A DNA stretch of 64,000 nucleotides from Hymenobacter taeanensis (GTDB lineage: Bacteria; Bacteroidota; Bacteroidia; Cytophagales; Hymenobacteraceae), in NCBI RefSeq assembly GCF_013137895.1, contig NZ_CP053538.1:3131001-3195000 (forward strand), read 5' to 3'. Shown here piece after piece: positions 47,294 through 54,145 of the stretch. The notes beneath the pieces were generated by a model that did no database searches, was not told where the DNA came from, and worked only from the letters and a program-made list of their open reading frames with translations. Position 1 is the stretch's first letter. The number at the start of each line of letters is the position of its first letter. Made by a program: the position numbers and the translations under genes.

Positions 47294-47301
47294 CAAACCT
47301 A
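47294..47301 (-). promoter_or_regulatory. putative -7 element of the hydrolase/two-component operon
   Basis: On the minus strand it reads TAGGTTTG, a TANNTTTG match 33 bases before the hydrolase start. No clear -33 TTG is seen. Confidence 0.4.
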
Positions 47302-47479
47302 GCCTACCCCTAGCCCTTTAAGAACTGAATTTCAGTGAACGGTAAATTGGCCCGCCGAACTGCTGGATTGGCCCGCTGATCTGCGGGGCTGCTTAACCGC
47401 TACTGGCCTGGCACAGCAAAAAAGCAGGCAACTAAAAAGCCCCACCAAAGGCAGGGCTTACAGTTGCGGCCGGAAACAG

Positions 47480-47523
47480 CTAGGCCAGTAAACCACCGGC
47501 AAGGGCGTTATTTACTGGCCTAG
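47480..47523. repeat. hairpin of inverted CTAGGCCAGT / ACTGGCCTAG motifs downstream of the 47538 gene
   Basis: CTAGGCCAGTAAA (47480-47492) and its exact complement TTTACTGGCCTAG (47511-47523) form a 13-bp stem. It lies just past the stop of the coiled-coil gene (47538-47852, minus strand), where it probably ends or protects the transcript. It is the third and longest hairpin in the window made from the iterated 10-mer. Confidence 0.85.
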
Positions 47524-47537
47524 AAAGTAGTGGTATG

Positions 47538-47852
47538 CTAAATGATGTTGCGCAAATCGTTGCGCAGGTTTTCAATACCACGCCAGATTTCGTCCCAGGT
47601 GCTGCGGTCAGAATCGGAGGGTGGGGTTTGAGCGGCGGGGGCATCCTTTAGTTGGGCTGCTAGCCCAGCACGCTTGGTTTCCAAGGCGGCAATGTGCTCG
47701 TGGTAGGTGTGCTGGGAGTTGGAGGTAGTGGCGTGGGCGCGGTTTTGCAGGGTGCGGATTTTGGCATCCAACTCATCAAGGGCTTGGTGAAGCTCGGCGG
47801 CAGACAGGTGCGTAGGGATGCGCACGTGCTCAGGAGAAGGCGTAGCAGACAT
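47538..47852 (-). CDS. small predicted helical/coiled-coil protein
   Basis: A 104-residue cytoplasmic protein without signal peptide. Two long helical stretches with heptad-like spacing are visible (LSAAELHQALDELDAKIRTL and HEHIAALETKRAGLAAQL), then a polar linker and a short aromatic end (WDEIWRGIENLRNDLRNII). No named family is recognised. The hairpin at 47480-47523 just downstream supports a transcript. It is next to a dispersed repeat that lies upstream. Confidence 0.6.
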   Translation of the reverse strand: MSATPSPEHVRIPTHLSAAELHQALDELDAKIRTLQNRAHATTSNSQHTYHEHIAALETKRAGLAAQLKDAPAAQTPPSDSDRSTWDEIWRGIENLRNDLRNII

Positions 47853-47936
47853 AGCGAAAAGTAATTAGTGAGAGGCAACCGCGTAATAGGGCAGTCAACA
47901 CTTAGCGTACTGTTTTCGCGCCAGAAAAGATACATA

Positions 47937-48161
47937 GCGTACCCACGGTGAACTGGTGAAGTTGTGACGTGTCATTGCGAGGACGCAGGACGAAGCAATT
48001 CTTCCTGCGTCGTTGCACGAGCCTGAAAAAAGAAAAGCCCTTAGGTCCACGCAGGTGGTAAGGGCTTTTGAGTAGATTAGAGTTTAGCGCACGGACAAGG
48101 AAAGATTGCTTCGTCGTACCTCCTCGCAATGACACGTCACAACTTCACCATGGGTACGCCT
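47937..48161. mobile_element. MITE-like dispersed inverted repeat (GTCATTGCGAGG type)
   Basis: Two long imperfect inverted arms, 47937-48004 and 48099-48161. Both contain GTGACGTGTCATTGCGAGG and ACGAAGCAAT. The left arm has an extra 8-base CTGGTGAA. The 94-base interior holds a terminator-like hairpin (AAAAGCCCTTA at 48033-48043, complement at 48059-48069) and no transposase. Repeats of this CATTGCGAGG...ACGAAGCAATC type are common in many bacterial genomes. The right arm supplies the last codons and the stop of the next gene. Confidence 0.75.
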
Positions 48162-48688
48162 AGCTCGCGGGCTAGGGGTGCGGCGGCGGAGGCGTAGAGT
48201 AAGGTAAGCAGTTCGTTGGTGGCAGGCTCTAGTTCTACGTGGTAGTCTTCGTGGAGCTTGGCGGCTTGCTTTAGGGCCTCGTGGGTGCGGCGGGCTAGGT
48301 GCTGCAGCAAGGGCTGAGTGGGACCGTGCAAGCGGCTCACCGCCTCGGGCTGGTGGCGCAACACGTTGGTTAACAGCCGAAGAGTTAGCTCTACCTCGCC
48401 AAACAGGTCGCCGGTGATGCGGGTGTGGTAGGCCAGGCGGCCTTGCAGTTGCCGCACAATGTGGAGCAGGTCGTTGGGGGTTTGGTGGTAGCCACGCACG
48501 GGGTCGTCTACCTGAGTGCGCAGGCGCAAGCGGCGCTGTTCCAGCGCGTCATCACCCTCTAAGAGGCGGTAGCTGAGCTGCTCCGTAAGTACGGCATCTT
48601 GGCTCACGAGGCGGGTGAGTAGCTGGTCCTTTTCTTTCTGGGGGAGGTTAAGAAGCGCTTTACGCAGGTCGGGGGAGAGAGCAGGCAT
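48137..48688 (-). CDS. hypothetical helical protein whose 3' end lies in a dispersed repeat
   Basis: A 183-residue cytoplasmic, mostly helical protein rich in Leu, Arg and Gln (ALSPDLRKALLNLPQKEKDQ at the start; VELTLRLLTNVLRHQPEAVS in the middle). I recognise no named family. The last residues (about GVPMVKL) and the stop codon are encoded by the right arm of the dispersed repeat at 47937-48161, so insertion probably changed the C-terminus. The body of the frame looks genuinely coding, with helical periodicity over its whole length. Confidence 0.65.
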   Translation of the reverse strand: MPALSPDLRKALLNLPQKEKDQLLTRLVSQDAVLTEQLSYRLLEGDDALEQRRLRLRTQVDDPVRGYHQTPNDLLHIVRQLQGRLAYHTRITGDLFGEVELTLRLLTNVLRHQPEAVSRLHGPTQPLLQHLARRTHEALKQAAKLHEDYHVELEPATNELLTLLYASAAAPLARELGVPMVKL

Positions 48689-48790
48689 AGAAGGAAGAAC
48701 GCAATTTCAGCGCGTCAGATTCCGTGATTTACGCTAAGTAAGAGTATTCCGGCTGCAAGTAAGGGAGCAGGAAGTGCGTAGTATATCGGG

Positions 48791-49468
48791 TCAAGATAAC
48801 TCACGAATAAGGTAAATGGTGGTGCCAAGGGCCGCCAGGCCGAAGCAGGCGAGCAAGGCTGTACCCCAGGCCGGATGATGCAAAGGTGCGCCTACTTGTT
48901 GCACCCAACGGCTGGTGGCAGAGGAGGCAGAATCAGGCGTTGGCGCCGTAATAGGGGAAGCGAAGGTAGTGAGTGGCTTAGGCTGCTGGCGGGCGTCGGT
49001 TAACACATACAATGCTGGGGCCGGCGACTGAATATCAAGCAGGTATTTCTTGGCATCAAGCTGCTGAACGCAGTCTAGCGCGTCAACAATGCGGCCAAAG
49101 CGTGCCTGCGAACCAAAGCGTAGTGCTATTCCCCTAGTGTTATCAGGGAACTGCAGCATGTGTTCCACCTTCCGTCTGAAGAGCTCAAGATTTAAGCTAT
49201 CGGCGGGCTGACTACCCACAAGCATTACGGTTTGCCATTGGCGTAGCTGGCGTAACTCTGCGGGGGAGGGTAATTCGAACCGCATACCATAGTCGTCTAG
49301 ACGCGTCTTCTGGCGTTTGAGAGGCATCGTAATCTGCAGTATCGTTTGCTGCTTGTTGGGTAAACTGCCAAGTAAAATGCCGCTAATGAGGAGCAGAGCG
49401 GCTAAGTCAAGCAACAAGGCGGGGGCGAAGAGCAGGCGTGGCAGACGACGAACAAGCCGGAGTAGCAT
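48791..49468 (-). CDS. predicted membrane protein, weakly ExbD-like
   Basis: A 225-residue protein from the ATG at 49468 (MLLRLVRRLPRLLFAPALLL); 18 codons upstream of it are unlikely to be used. One hydrophobic segment lies near the N-terminus (ALLLDLAALLLISGILLGSL) and one at the C-terminus (WGTALLACFGLAALGTTIYLI). The region between has GIALRFGSQARFGRIVDALD, an arrangement reminiscent of ExbD/TolR periplasmic domains, but no ExbB partner is near. I leave the function open. Confidence 0.55.
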   Translation of the reverse strand: MLLRLVRRLPRLLFAPALLLDLAALLLISGILLGSLPNKQQTILQITMPLKRQKTRLDDYGMRFELPSPAELRQLRQWQTVMLVGSQPADSLNLELFRRKVEHMLQFPDNTRGIALRFGSQARFGRIVDALDCVQQLDAKKYLLDIQSPAPALYVLTDARQQPKPLTTFASPITAPTPDSASSATSRWVQQVGAPLHHPAWGTALLACFGLAALGTTIYLIRELS

Positions 49469-49608
49469 AGCTGCTGGGTAAGATAGTACTAACGCCTCGC
49501 GGCAGGAATATAGTGGCCTCATTATAACGCTAGCAACACCACAGGCAGTGCACTGGCCTAGAGAATGTAACGCTTAAAACCTTTCCTGCGGTTAGGCGGC
49601 CAAAAGCA

Positions 49609-49663
49609 CTTCGGCAGACCAAAAAGCCCCGCGTAGCGCAGTAGGCCTCTCGGTCTGCCGAAG
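49609..49663. repeat. inverted repeat downstream of the alginate lyase gene
   Basis: CTTCGGCAGACC (49609-49620) and its exact complement GGTCTGCCGAAG (49652-49663) form a 12-bp stem with a 31-base loop. It lies in the gap between the lyase gene and the ExbD-like gene, both on the minus strand, and may end the polysaccharide transcript. Confidence 0.7.
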
Positions 49664-49732
49664 CGGACTGGTTACATAGAGTAGAGCGGCGGCTTTTCAG
49701 TAGCCAGCCTGCTTTTGCAGAGGTAAGCAGGC

Positions 49733-50893
49733 CTAGCGGCCGATGCTGCGGTGCGTGAAGGAGGTGAAGCCCACGAAGGTTTTGTCACCGGGCGTCCCAT
49801 AGGGGTCCTGCCGGTCGCGCAGCGAGGCTAGCTTGGCCGTGCCATAATAGTTGTAGGCCGTTTCAATGCCGGGGAAAATCTGGCTGCCGCTACAGTTGCG
49901 GGTGTAATTGCCGGCTACAGCGTCCTCAAACCGATTCCATCCATTCTTAATCTGTTGGCCGTTGTACTCATAAATGGTGTTGTTGCCCTGAATGCGGGCA
50001 ATTTCGGCGGCGTAGGTTAGGCCCGTCAGGGTGTACTGAGGGTGCACGCAGTCCCGGTCGCGCTGCTCTTTTACCGCTCCATCGGAGTAGAACACCTGGG
50101 GCATCACTTCCAGGAGGTAATTATATCCGTTGTCGTAAACGGTGGTGCTGTTGAACCACACGCCCAGGGCCATTTTAGCGTACGCGCACGACACCTGCCA
50201 GTTGTTGATGTCACTGATGGAGCCTGGTACGTTATTAACGTAGTTGTTTTTGAGGTTGTTAAGGAAGTCGTTGAACTTGGCAATATCCGTGGCCGACCAC
50301 CCCGCGCCCGTGGTGCCATTTACCTGGTAGTAACGAATAATTTCAGCCGCCGCCACAAAGTTGGGCGCCACCCAGGAGGCCTCCAGGTACGTTTGCCGAA
50401 ACTCCGTGGGGCTGCCGTCGGGCTTAGGAGAGGTGGAGTAGCGCTGAAAGTTGTAGGCGTAGCCATTGAGGATTTGCTTGGCCTGCCCCGCATAGGTGGC
50501 GTTGCCGGTTTTCACCCATCGCAAAGCACAGGCGTAGGCCAGCACCGCATCCCGCCGGATCTGGTCTTCGGTGGGGCTGCCGCCGCTGCCCACCACGTAC
50601 ACTACCGCCGGGAAGGAGGTAGGCACCGGGTATTGATTCATGTACTCAATCACTTTATTGTAGCCGGCCAGGCGGGTGGCATCGCTGGCATTGGCTTGCG
50701 AAGCCACCAAATCAAGGCTGGCTTTGCTGTTGAGCACGCCAGGGTGCCGAAACGTGGTGATAGTAGAGTTGGCGCTGCCCGTAGCACTAGTGGCCGGAGT
50801 AGCGGCCTCGGGCTTCTGACAGCCAGAAACCGCAGTAAGTACGAGGGCGAGGCCCAGCTGGGAAAGACCAGCAAGCAGAGTGGTGTACGACAT
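49733..50893 (-). CDS. alginate_lyase-family polysaccharide lyase, lipoprotein
   Basis: A 386-residue protein with a lipobox signal (LTAVSGCQ, cysteine near residue 25). The body is an (alpha/alpha)-toroid of the alginate_lyase type (Pfam PF05426 in my judgement): HPGVLNSKASLDLV at the start, ALRWVKTGNATYAGQAKQIL, a central NNWQVSCAYAKMALGVWF that usually holds catalytic Asn/His region residues, and a histidine in CVHPQYTLTGLTYAAEIAR. It is the last gene of the uronate locus. It should cleave a uronic-acid-containing chain by beta-elimination at the cell surface or in the periplasm. The exact substrate is not visible. Confidence 0.85.
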   Translation of the reverse strand: MSYTTLLAGLSQLGLALVLTAVSGCQKPEAATPATSATGSANSTITTFRHPGVLNSKASLDLVASQANASDATRLAGYNKVIEYMNQYPVPTSFPAVVYVVGSGGSPTEDQIRRDAVLAYACALRWVKTGNATYAGQAKQILNGYAYNFQRYSTSPKPDGSPTEFRQTYLEASWVAPNFVAAAEIIRYYQVNGTTGAGWSATDIAKFNDFLNNLKNNYVNNVPGSISDINNWQVSCAYAKMALGVWFNSTTVYDNGYNYLLEVMPQVFYSDGAVKEQRDRDCVHPQYTLTGLTYAAEIARIQGNNTIYEYNGQQIKNGWNRFEDAVAGNYTRNCSGSQIFPGIETAYNYYGTAKLASLRDRQDPYGTPGDKTFVGFTSFTHRSIGR

Positions 50894-51275
50894 GTGTTTT
50901 GGTGGGTTAGGTAGAGAAGAACAGTTCTTTGCTTCCGTCAGGAAAGCATGAAAAAGTCCTGCTTTTTTACGGGCATCCGTGCGCTAACCCACCACTTTAT
51001 TTGCGTAAACGATTTCGGATCAAGGTATTGCCCCCTTAGCATGCCGCAGGGCTGAAGTAGCTGCCAGCGGCGCAAAATCTGGCTGTACCAGGTTTCTTAC
51101 GATCCGCATAACCCAGGTAAGGCAATTATATTGCCTGCTAACAACGTTACCTCAGAGTGTGCGGACGTGTGAGGTGGCAAAACAGCAAGCCAGCCTACTA
51201 TCCGGCAACAGGCCTGTGCTGCTACTGAGCGAGTAAGTACGCCTAGCCGTCACTGATCCAGCAAGCCAACTGATT
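50894..51275. other. intergenic gap without a gene between the lyase and GH88 genes
   Basis: No frame with coding character is seen on either strand. A short hairpin-like element (AAAGTCCTGCTTTTTT) lies near 50952. No clear TANNTTTG element in the right orientation was found. Confidence 0.5.
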
Positions 51276-52505
51276 CTAGCGCAACGATAGTTGCTTGCCG
51301 GTATCCAGGCTGCGGCGGCGCAGCAGCGCTTCCATAAAATAGTAGTCGGCGTAGATGATAGGCACGTCGATTTCGCTGTTGGCGGGTTTGTGACCGGTGC
51401 TGTGCAGGAGCAGGAAGCCACGGCTACCACCGGGCTTGGCAGTATAGTGCTTGCTTAGGCTGTCCATGATTTTATTGGCCGTACGGCGGTACAGAGCTGC
51501 GCTAGCAGGGCTATAGGTGCTCAACTCATACAGTGCCGAGGCCATAATGGCGGCAGCAGAAGCATCGCGGGGCTCTTTGGGAATGCCGGGAGCATTGAAG
51601 TCCCAGTACGGTACCAGGTCTTTGGGCAGGTTAGGGTGATTCATGATGAATGCAGCCACCTGCTCGGCCTGGGCTAAGTAGGCTTTGTTCTTGGTTTCGC
51701 GGTAGCACATAGTGAAGCCGTACAGCGCCCAGCCCTGCCCCCGCGCCCACGCCGACTCATTGGCAGCACCCTGATGAGTAGTGCGCTTCACCACGTTGCC
51801 CGTCAGCGTGTCGTAATCTACTACGTGGTAGGAGCTAAAATCGGGGCGGAAGTGGTTGTTGAGGGTTTTGGTGGCGTGGCTGACGGCAATCTTGTAAAAC
51901 GAGGAATCACCGGACAGGCGAGTGGCCGCAAACAGCAGTTCCAGGTTCATCATGTTGTCGATGATGACCGGGTAGCCCCAGGTTTCGCGGTGGTGGTCCC
52001 AGGAGCGGATGGCACCTACCTTGGGGTTAAAGCGTGTGCTGAGCGTGCGTGCCGCCTGCACAATTACCTCGCGGTAAGTCGGGTCATGTGTGAGCCGGTA
52101 GCCGCTGCCGAAGCTGCAGTACACCTTAAAGCCCACGTCGTGACTGGTAACGTCGAGCTTCTCCCGCTCAATGTTGGCCGTATAGGTTCTGGCGGCGGTT
52201 TGCCATTTGGGCTGGCCCGTCGCCTCCGAAAGCAACCATAAGTAGCCGGGGAAAAAGCCGCTGGTCCAGTCCTTGGAAGGTACTACTGCCAGTTCCCCCG
52301 TAGGGGTGAGCGAACGGGGTGAAACCGGAGGAAGCTTACCCGGAGCCACAGCCTTCTGCTGCACTGCCAGGGGCACCTGCTCCAGCAGTAGGGCCGCCTG
52401 AGTTTCGGCCAGCTTAAGCGTCTTCTTTGTAAGCGCCGACTGGCCTAGGGCCGGAGCCGCGAGCAGAGACAGAAGGCCGAGGCCAAGCGTATGAAGTTTC
52501 ATCAT
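51276..52505 (-). CDS. GH88-family unsaturated glucuronyl/galacturonyl hydrolase
   Basis: A 409-residue exported enzyme with a signal peptide (LGLLSLLAAPALGQ). The (alpha/alpha)6 fold shows the family's two catalytic aspartate regions, TSHDVGFKVYCSFG (about residues 120-133) and PVIIDNMMNLELLFA (about residues 179-193), with ARGQGWALYGFTMCYR later. GH88 enzymes hydrate and remove the 4,5-unsaturated uronic acid left by lyases. It sits between two alginate_lyase-family genes, which fits this role. Two adjacent ATG codons start the gene. Confidence 0.93.
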   Translation of the reverse strand: MMKLHTLGLGLLSLLAAPALGQSALTKKTLKLAETQAALLLEQVPLAVQQKAVAPGKLPPVSPRSLTPTGELAVVPSKDWTSGFFPGYLWLLSEATGQPKWQTAARTYTANIEREKLDVTSHDVGFKVYCSFGSGYRLTHDPTYREVIVQAARTLSTRFNPKVGAIRSWDHHRETWGYPVIIDNMMNLELLFAATRLSGDSSFYKIAVSHATKTLNNHFRPDFSSYHVVDYDTLTGNVVKRTTHQGAANESAWARGQGWALYGFTMCYRETKNKAYLAQAEQVAAFIMNHPNLPKDLVPYWDFNAPGIPKEPRDASAAAIMASALYELSTYSPASAALYRRTANKIMDSLSKHYTAKPGGSRGFLLLHSTGHKPANSEIDVPIIYADYYFMEALLRRRSLDTGKQLSLR

Positions 52506-52602
52506 GAATGGGCTTTAGTAGGAGAAAACTGACGCGGCTCGTAATGCCTATGAAGTGGCCTAGAGGCTGAAGTAAGAGTGAGAACTGGTGTGCTTAGCTT
52601 AG

Positions 52603-52722
52603 GCCGTCATGCTTTATCTGCCGTCCGCGCAGTCGAAGCATCTATACTGTTCGTTGCATAGCTCTAGGCCAGTAGTAGTTAGCCAGCGGTAGAGAGGCTT
52701 CGACAAGCTCAGCATGACGGGC
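52603..52722. repeat. dispersed inverted repeat, GTCATGCTGAGC type
   Basis: CCGTCATGCT (52604-52613) and AGCATGACGG (52711-52720) are the outer ends; TCGAAGCATCTATAC on the left and AGAGAGGCTTCGACAAGCTC on the right are inner parts of the same inverted unit. The interior holds a CTAGGCCAGT motif. It fills the gap between the GH88 and lyase genes and has no coding content. Confidence 0.7.
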
Positions 52723-52742
52723 TTTTCTATTTCTAAGTAGAG

Positions 52743-53924
52743 TTATGGCAGCCAGAGGAGCGGGTGGCGCACGGGCAGGTTGCGCACTACTTCGGGTACC
52801 TCAGGCTGGTGGTCTAGGTGCTGCCAGGTGGCAAACCAGTCTTTGTTGGCGAACTGCACAGCGCCCAATACCAGGAAGGGCTGTGCCACCGGCCAGTTTT
52901 CCCAGTACATGACATCCTTGGGGAAGGGCCACGCGCTTTTGTCCTTCACGTAGGGGTAGAGGTACTCAATGCCGCGCCGGATGCTGCGGCCATCAGCCGT
53001 TTGGTAGGTCCAGAGGTTGTCCTGGGGGGTGCTCAGAATCTGGCAGATCATGGTCATGGCGTCCAGGTTGAACAGGGAGTAGCCGTAGGGCTTAGTGCGC
53101 TTGGTTTCCAGGGGGAAAGAACCATCAGCGGCCATCTGGGAGGGCAGGAGCACGGTTTTGTACCGCTCCCGGCAGAACGTGAGCAGCTCCTGATTGCCAG
53201 TAAGGCGAGCAAACGCAGCCACCTGCATCACCCAGCACGTGCCGTGGTTGTTGGCTGCCTTCATCTCATCCTGGCCATAAGGATGCGTGGTAAGCCAGGT
53301 CAGGTACTGCGCAAACCAGCTCTTTATTCCCGCCAGATCACTGGCGCCCAGAGCCGGCTCCATCACCAGCACTCCCTGCGCTACTTCCATCAGCTGAATG
53401 GTATCGATGATGCCGATGCCACGCCCGATAAAACGACCGGAAATTGCCTGAGCGTAAAGCAGGGAAGGGTTCATCAGCGTGGCCGGATCAGTAAACCAGG
53501 CCCGCAAATGCACCAGGGCGTGCCGCACGTATGTAGGATCATGGGTGAGCTGGTAGGCCGAGGCCAGCGCCCCTATAATGCGGCTAAAGCGAATCATGGC
53601 CACTCGGTGAGCTACGAAGTTATCGGGGTTGGTTTGGCCGTCGCGCTGCACGTAGGGGCCAGCGGGGGTGGCAGGGTCGGGCCACCAGTAGTCGCCTTCC
53701 GAAAAGAAATCGTGGGGGCCACCGGCGCTACGCGGGGAGTGGGCACTGGTAACGGTTCCAGGAGCCTGCTGCAGGGCCCAGGCCGCCTCCGCCAACACCT
53801 GGGCACGTAGTACTGCTACCGCTTGTTTCTGCAGCTTACGGTCGGGCCCTCCGGCCCGGGCAACGAAGCACCCAAGCAGAAGTAGAAGCAGGAAGAGGAA
53901 AAGGACCTTGGGGGGCATCGACAT
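52743..53924 (-). CDS. alginate_lyase-family polysaccharide lyase (PL38-like)
   Basis: A 393-residue exported protein with a signal peptide (VLFLFLLLLLLGCFVARA; cleavage or lipobox near residue 19). The alginate_lyase toroid is visible: DYWWPDPATPAGPYVQRDG (residues about 78-96), ASAYQLTHDPTYVRHAL and the catalytic-region NNHGTCWVMQVAAFARLTG. This arrangement recalls PL38 and related glucuronan/alginate lyases. A tract of ten C residues lies 20 bases upstream of the start codon on the coding strand. It is likely to cut the backbone before GH88 acts. Confidence 0.87.
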   Translation of the reverse strand: MSMPPKVLFLFLLLLLLGCFVARAGGPDRKLQKQAVAVLRAQVLAEAAWALQQAPGTVTSAHSPRSAGGPHDFFSEGDYWWPDPATPAGPYVQRDGQTNPDNFVAHRVAMIRFSRIIGALASAYQLTHDPTYVRHALVHLRAWFTDPATLMNPSLLYAQAISGRFIGRGIGIIDTIQLMEVAQGVLVMEPALGASDLAGIKSWFAQYLTWLTTHPYGQDEMKAANNHGTCWVMQVAAFARLTGNQELLTFCRERYKTVLLPSQMAADGSFPLETKRTKPYGYSLFNLDAMTMICQILSTPQDNLWTYQTADGRSIRRGIEYLYPYVKDKSAWPFPKDVMYWENWPVAQPFLVLGAVQFANKDWFATWQHLDHQPEVPEVVRNLPVRHPLLWLP

Positions 53925-53943
53925 GGAAGGGGCCTCTACTTTA

Positions 53944-53953
53944 GGGGGGGGGG
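53944..53953 (-). promoter_or_regulatory. ten-base homopolymer upstream of the lyase gene
   Basis: An uninterrupted run of ten G on the plus strand (ten C on the coding strand) sits 20-29 bases before the lyase start codon. Such tracts can change length by slippage and alter promoter spacing or translation. Confidence 0.5.
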
Positions 53954-53990
53954 AATACTTATGACTGATAATCGTTGGTTACGCAATTCG

Positions 53991-54109
53991 GCATGCTGAG
54001 CGGAGCCGGAGCAGCTCTACCGCCTTGTAGCGAGAGGCGTAGGCCAGTTCGTTAGCCAGAAGTAGAGATGCTTCAGTCCTTTGCTTGAGGCTCCCCCGCT
54101 CAGCATGAC
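53991..54109. repeat. dispersed inverted repeat, GCTGAGCGG type
   Basis: CATGCTGAGCGG (53992-54003) and its complement CCGCTCAGCATG (54096-54107) form the ends. AGCTCTACCGC on the left and GTAGAGATGCTTC on the right are inner similarities. It occupies the gap between the lyase and GH3 genes and belongs to the same family as the repeat at 52603-52722. Confidence 0.7.
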
Positions 54110-54145
54110 GATTCTTCGGTTGGCAGAAGACAACAGCCCCATACA

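Noticed and set aside
47902..48135. Open frame on the minus strand through the dispersed repeat, encoding an SLRGGTTKQS-type start
   Set aside because: It lies inside the inverted repeat; such peptides are well-known translation artefacts of this repeat type.
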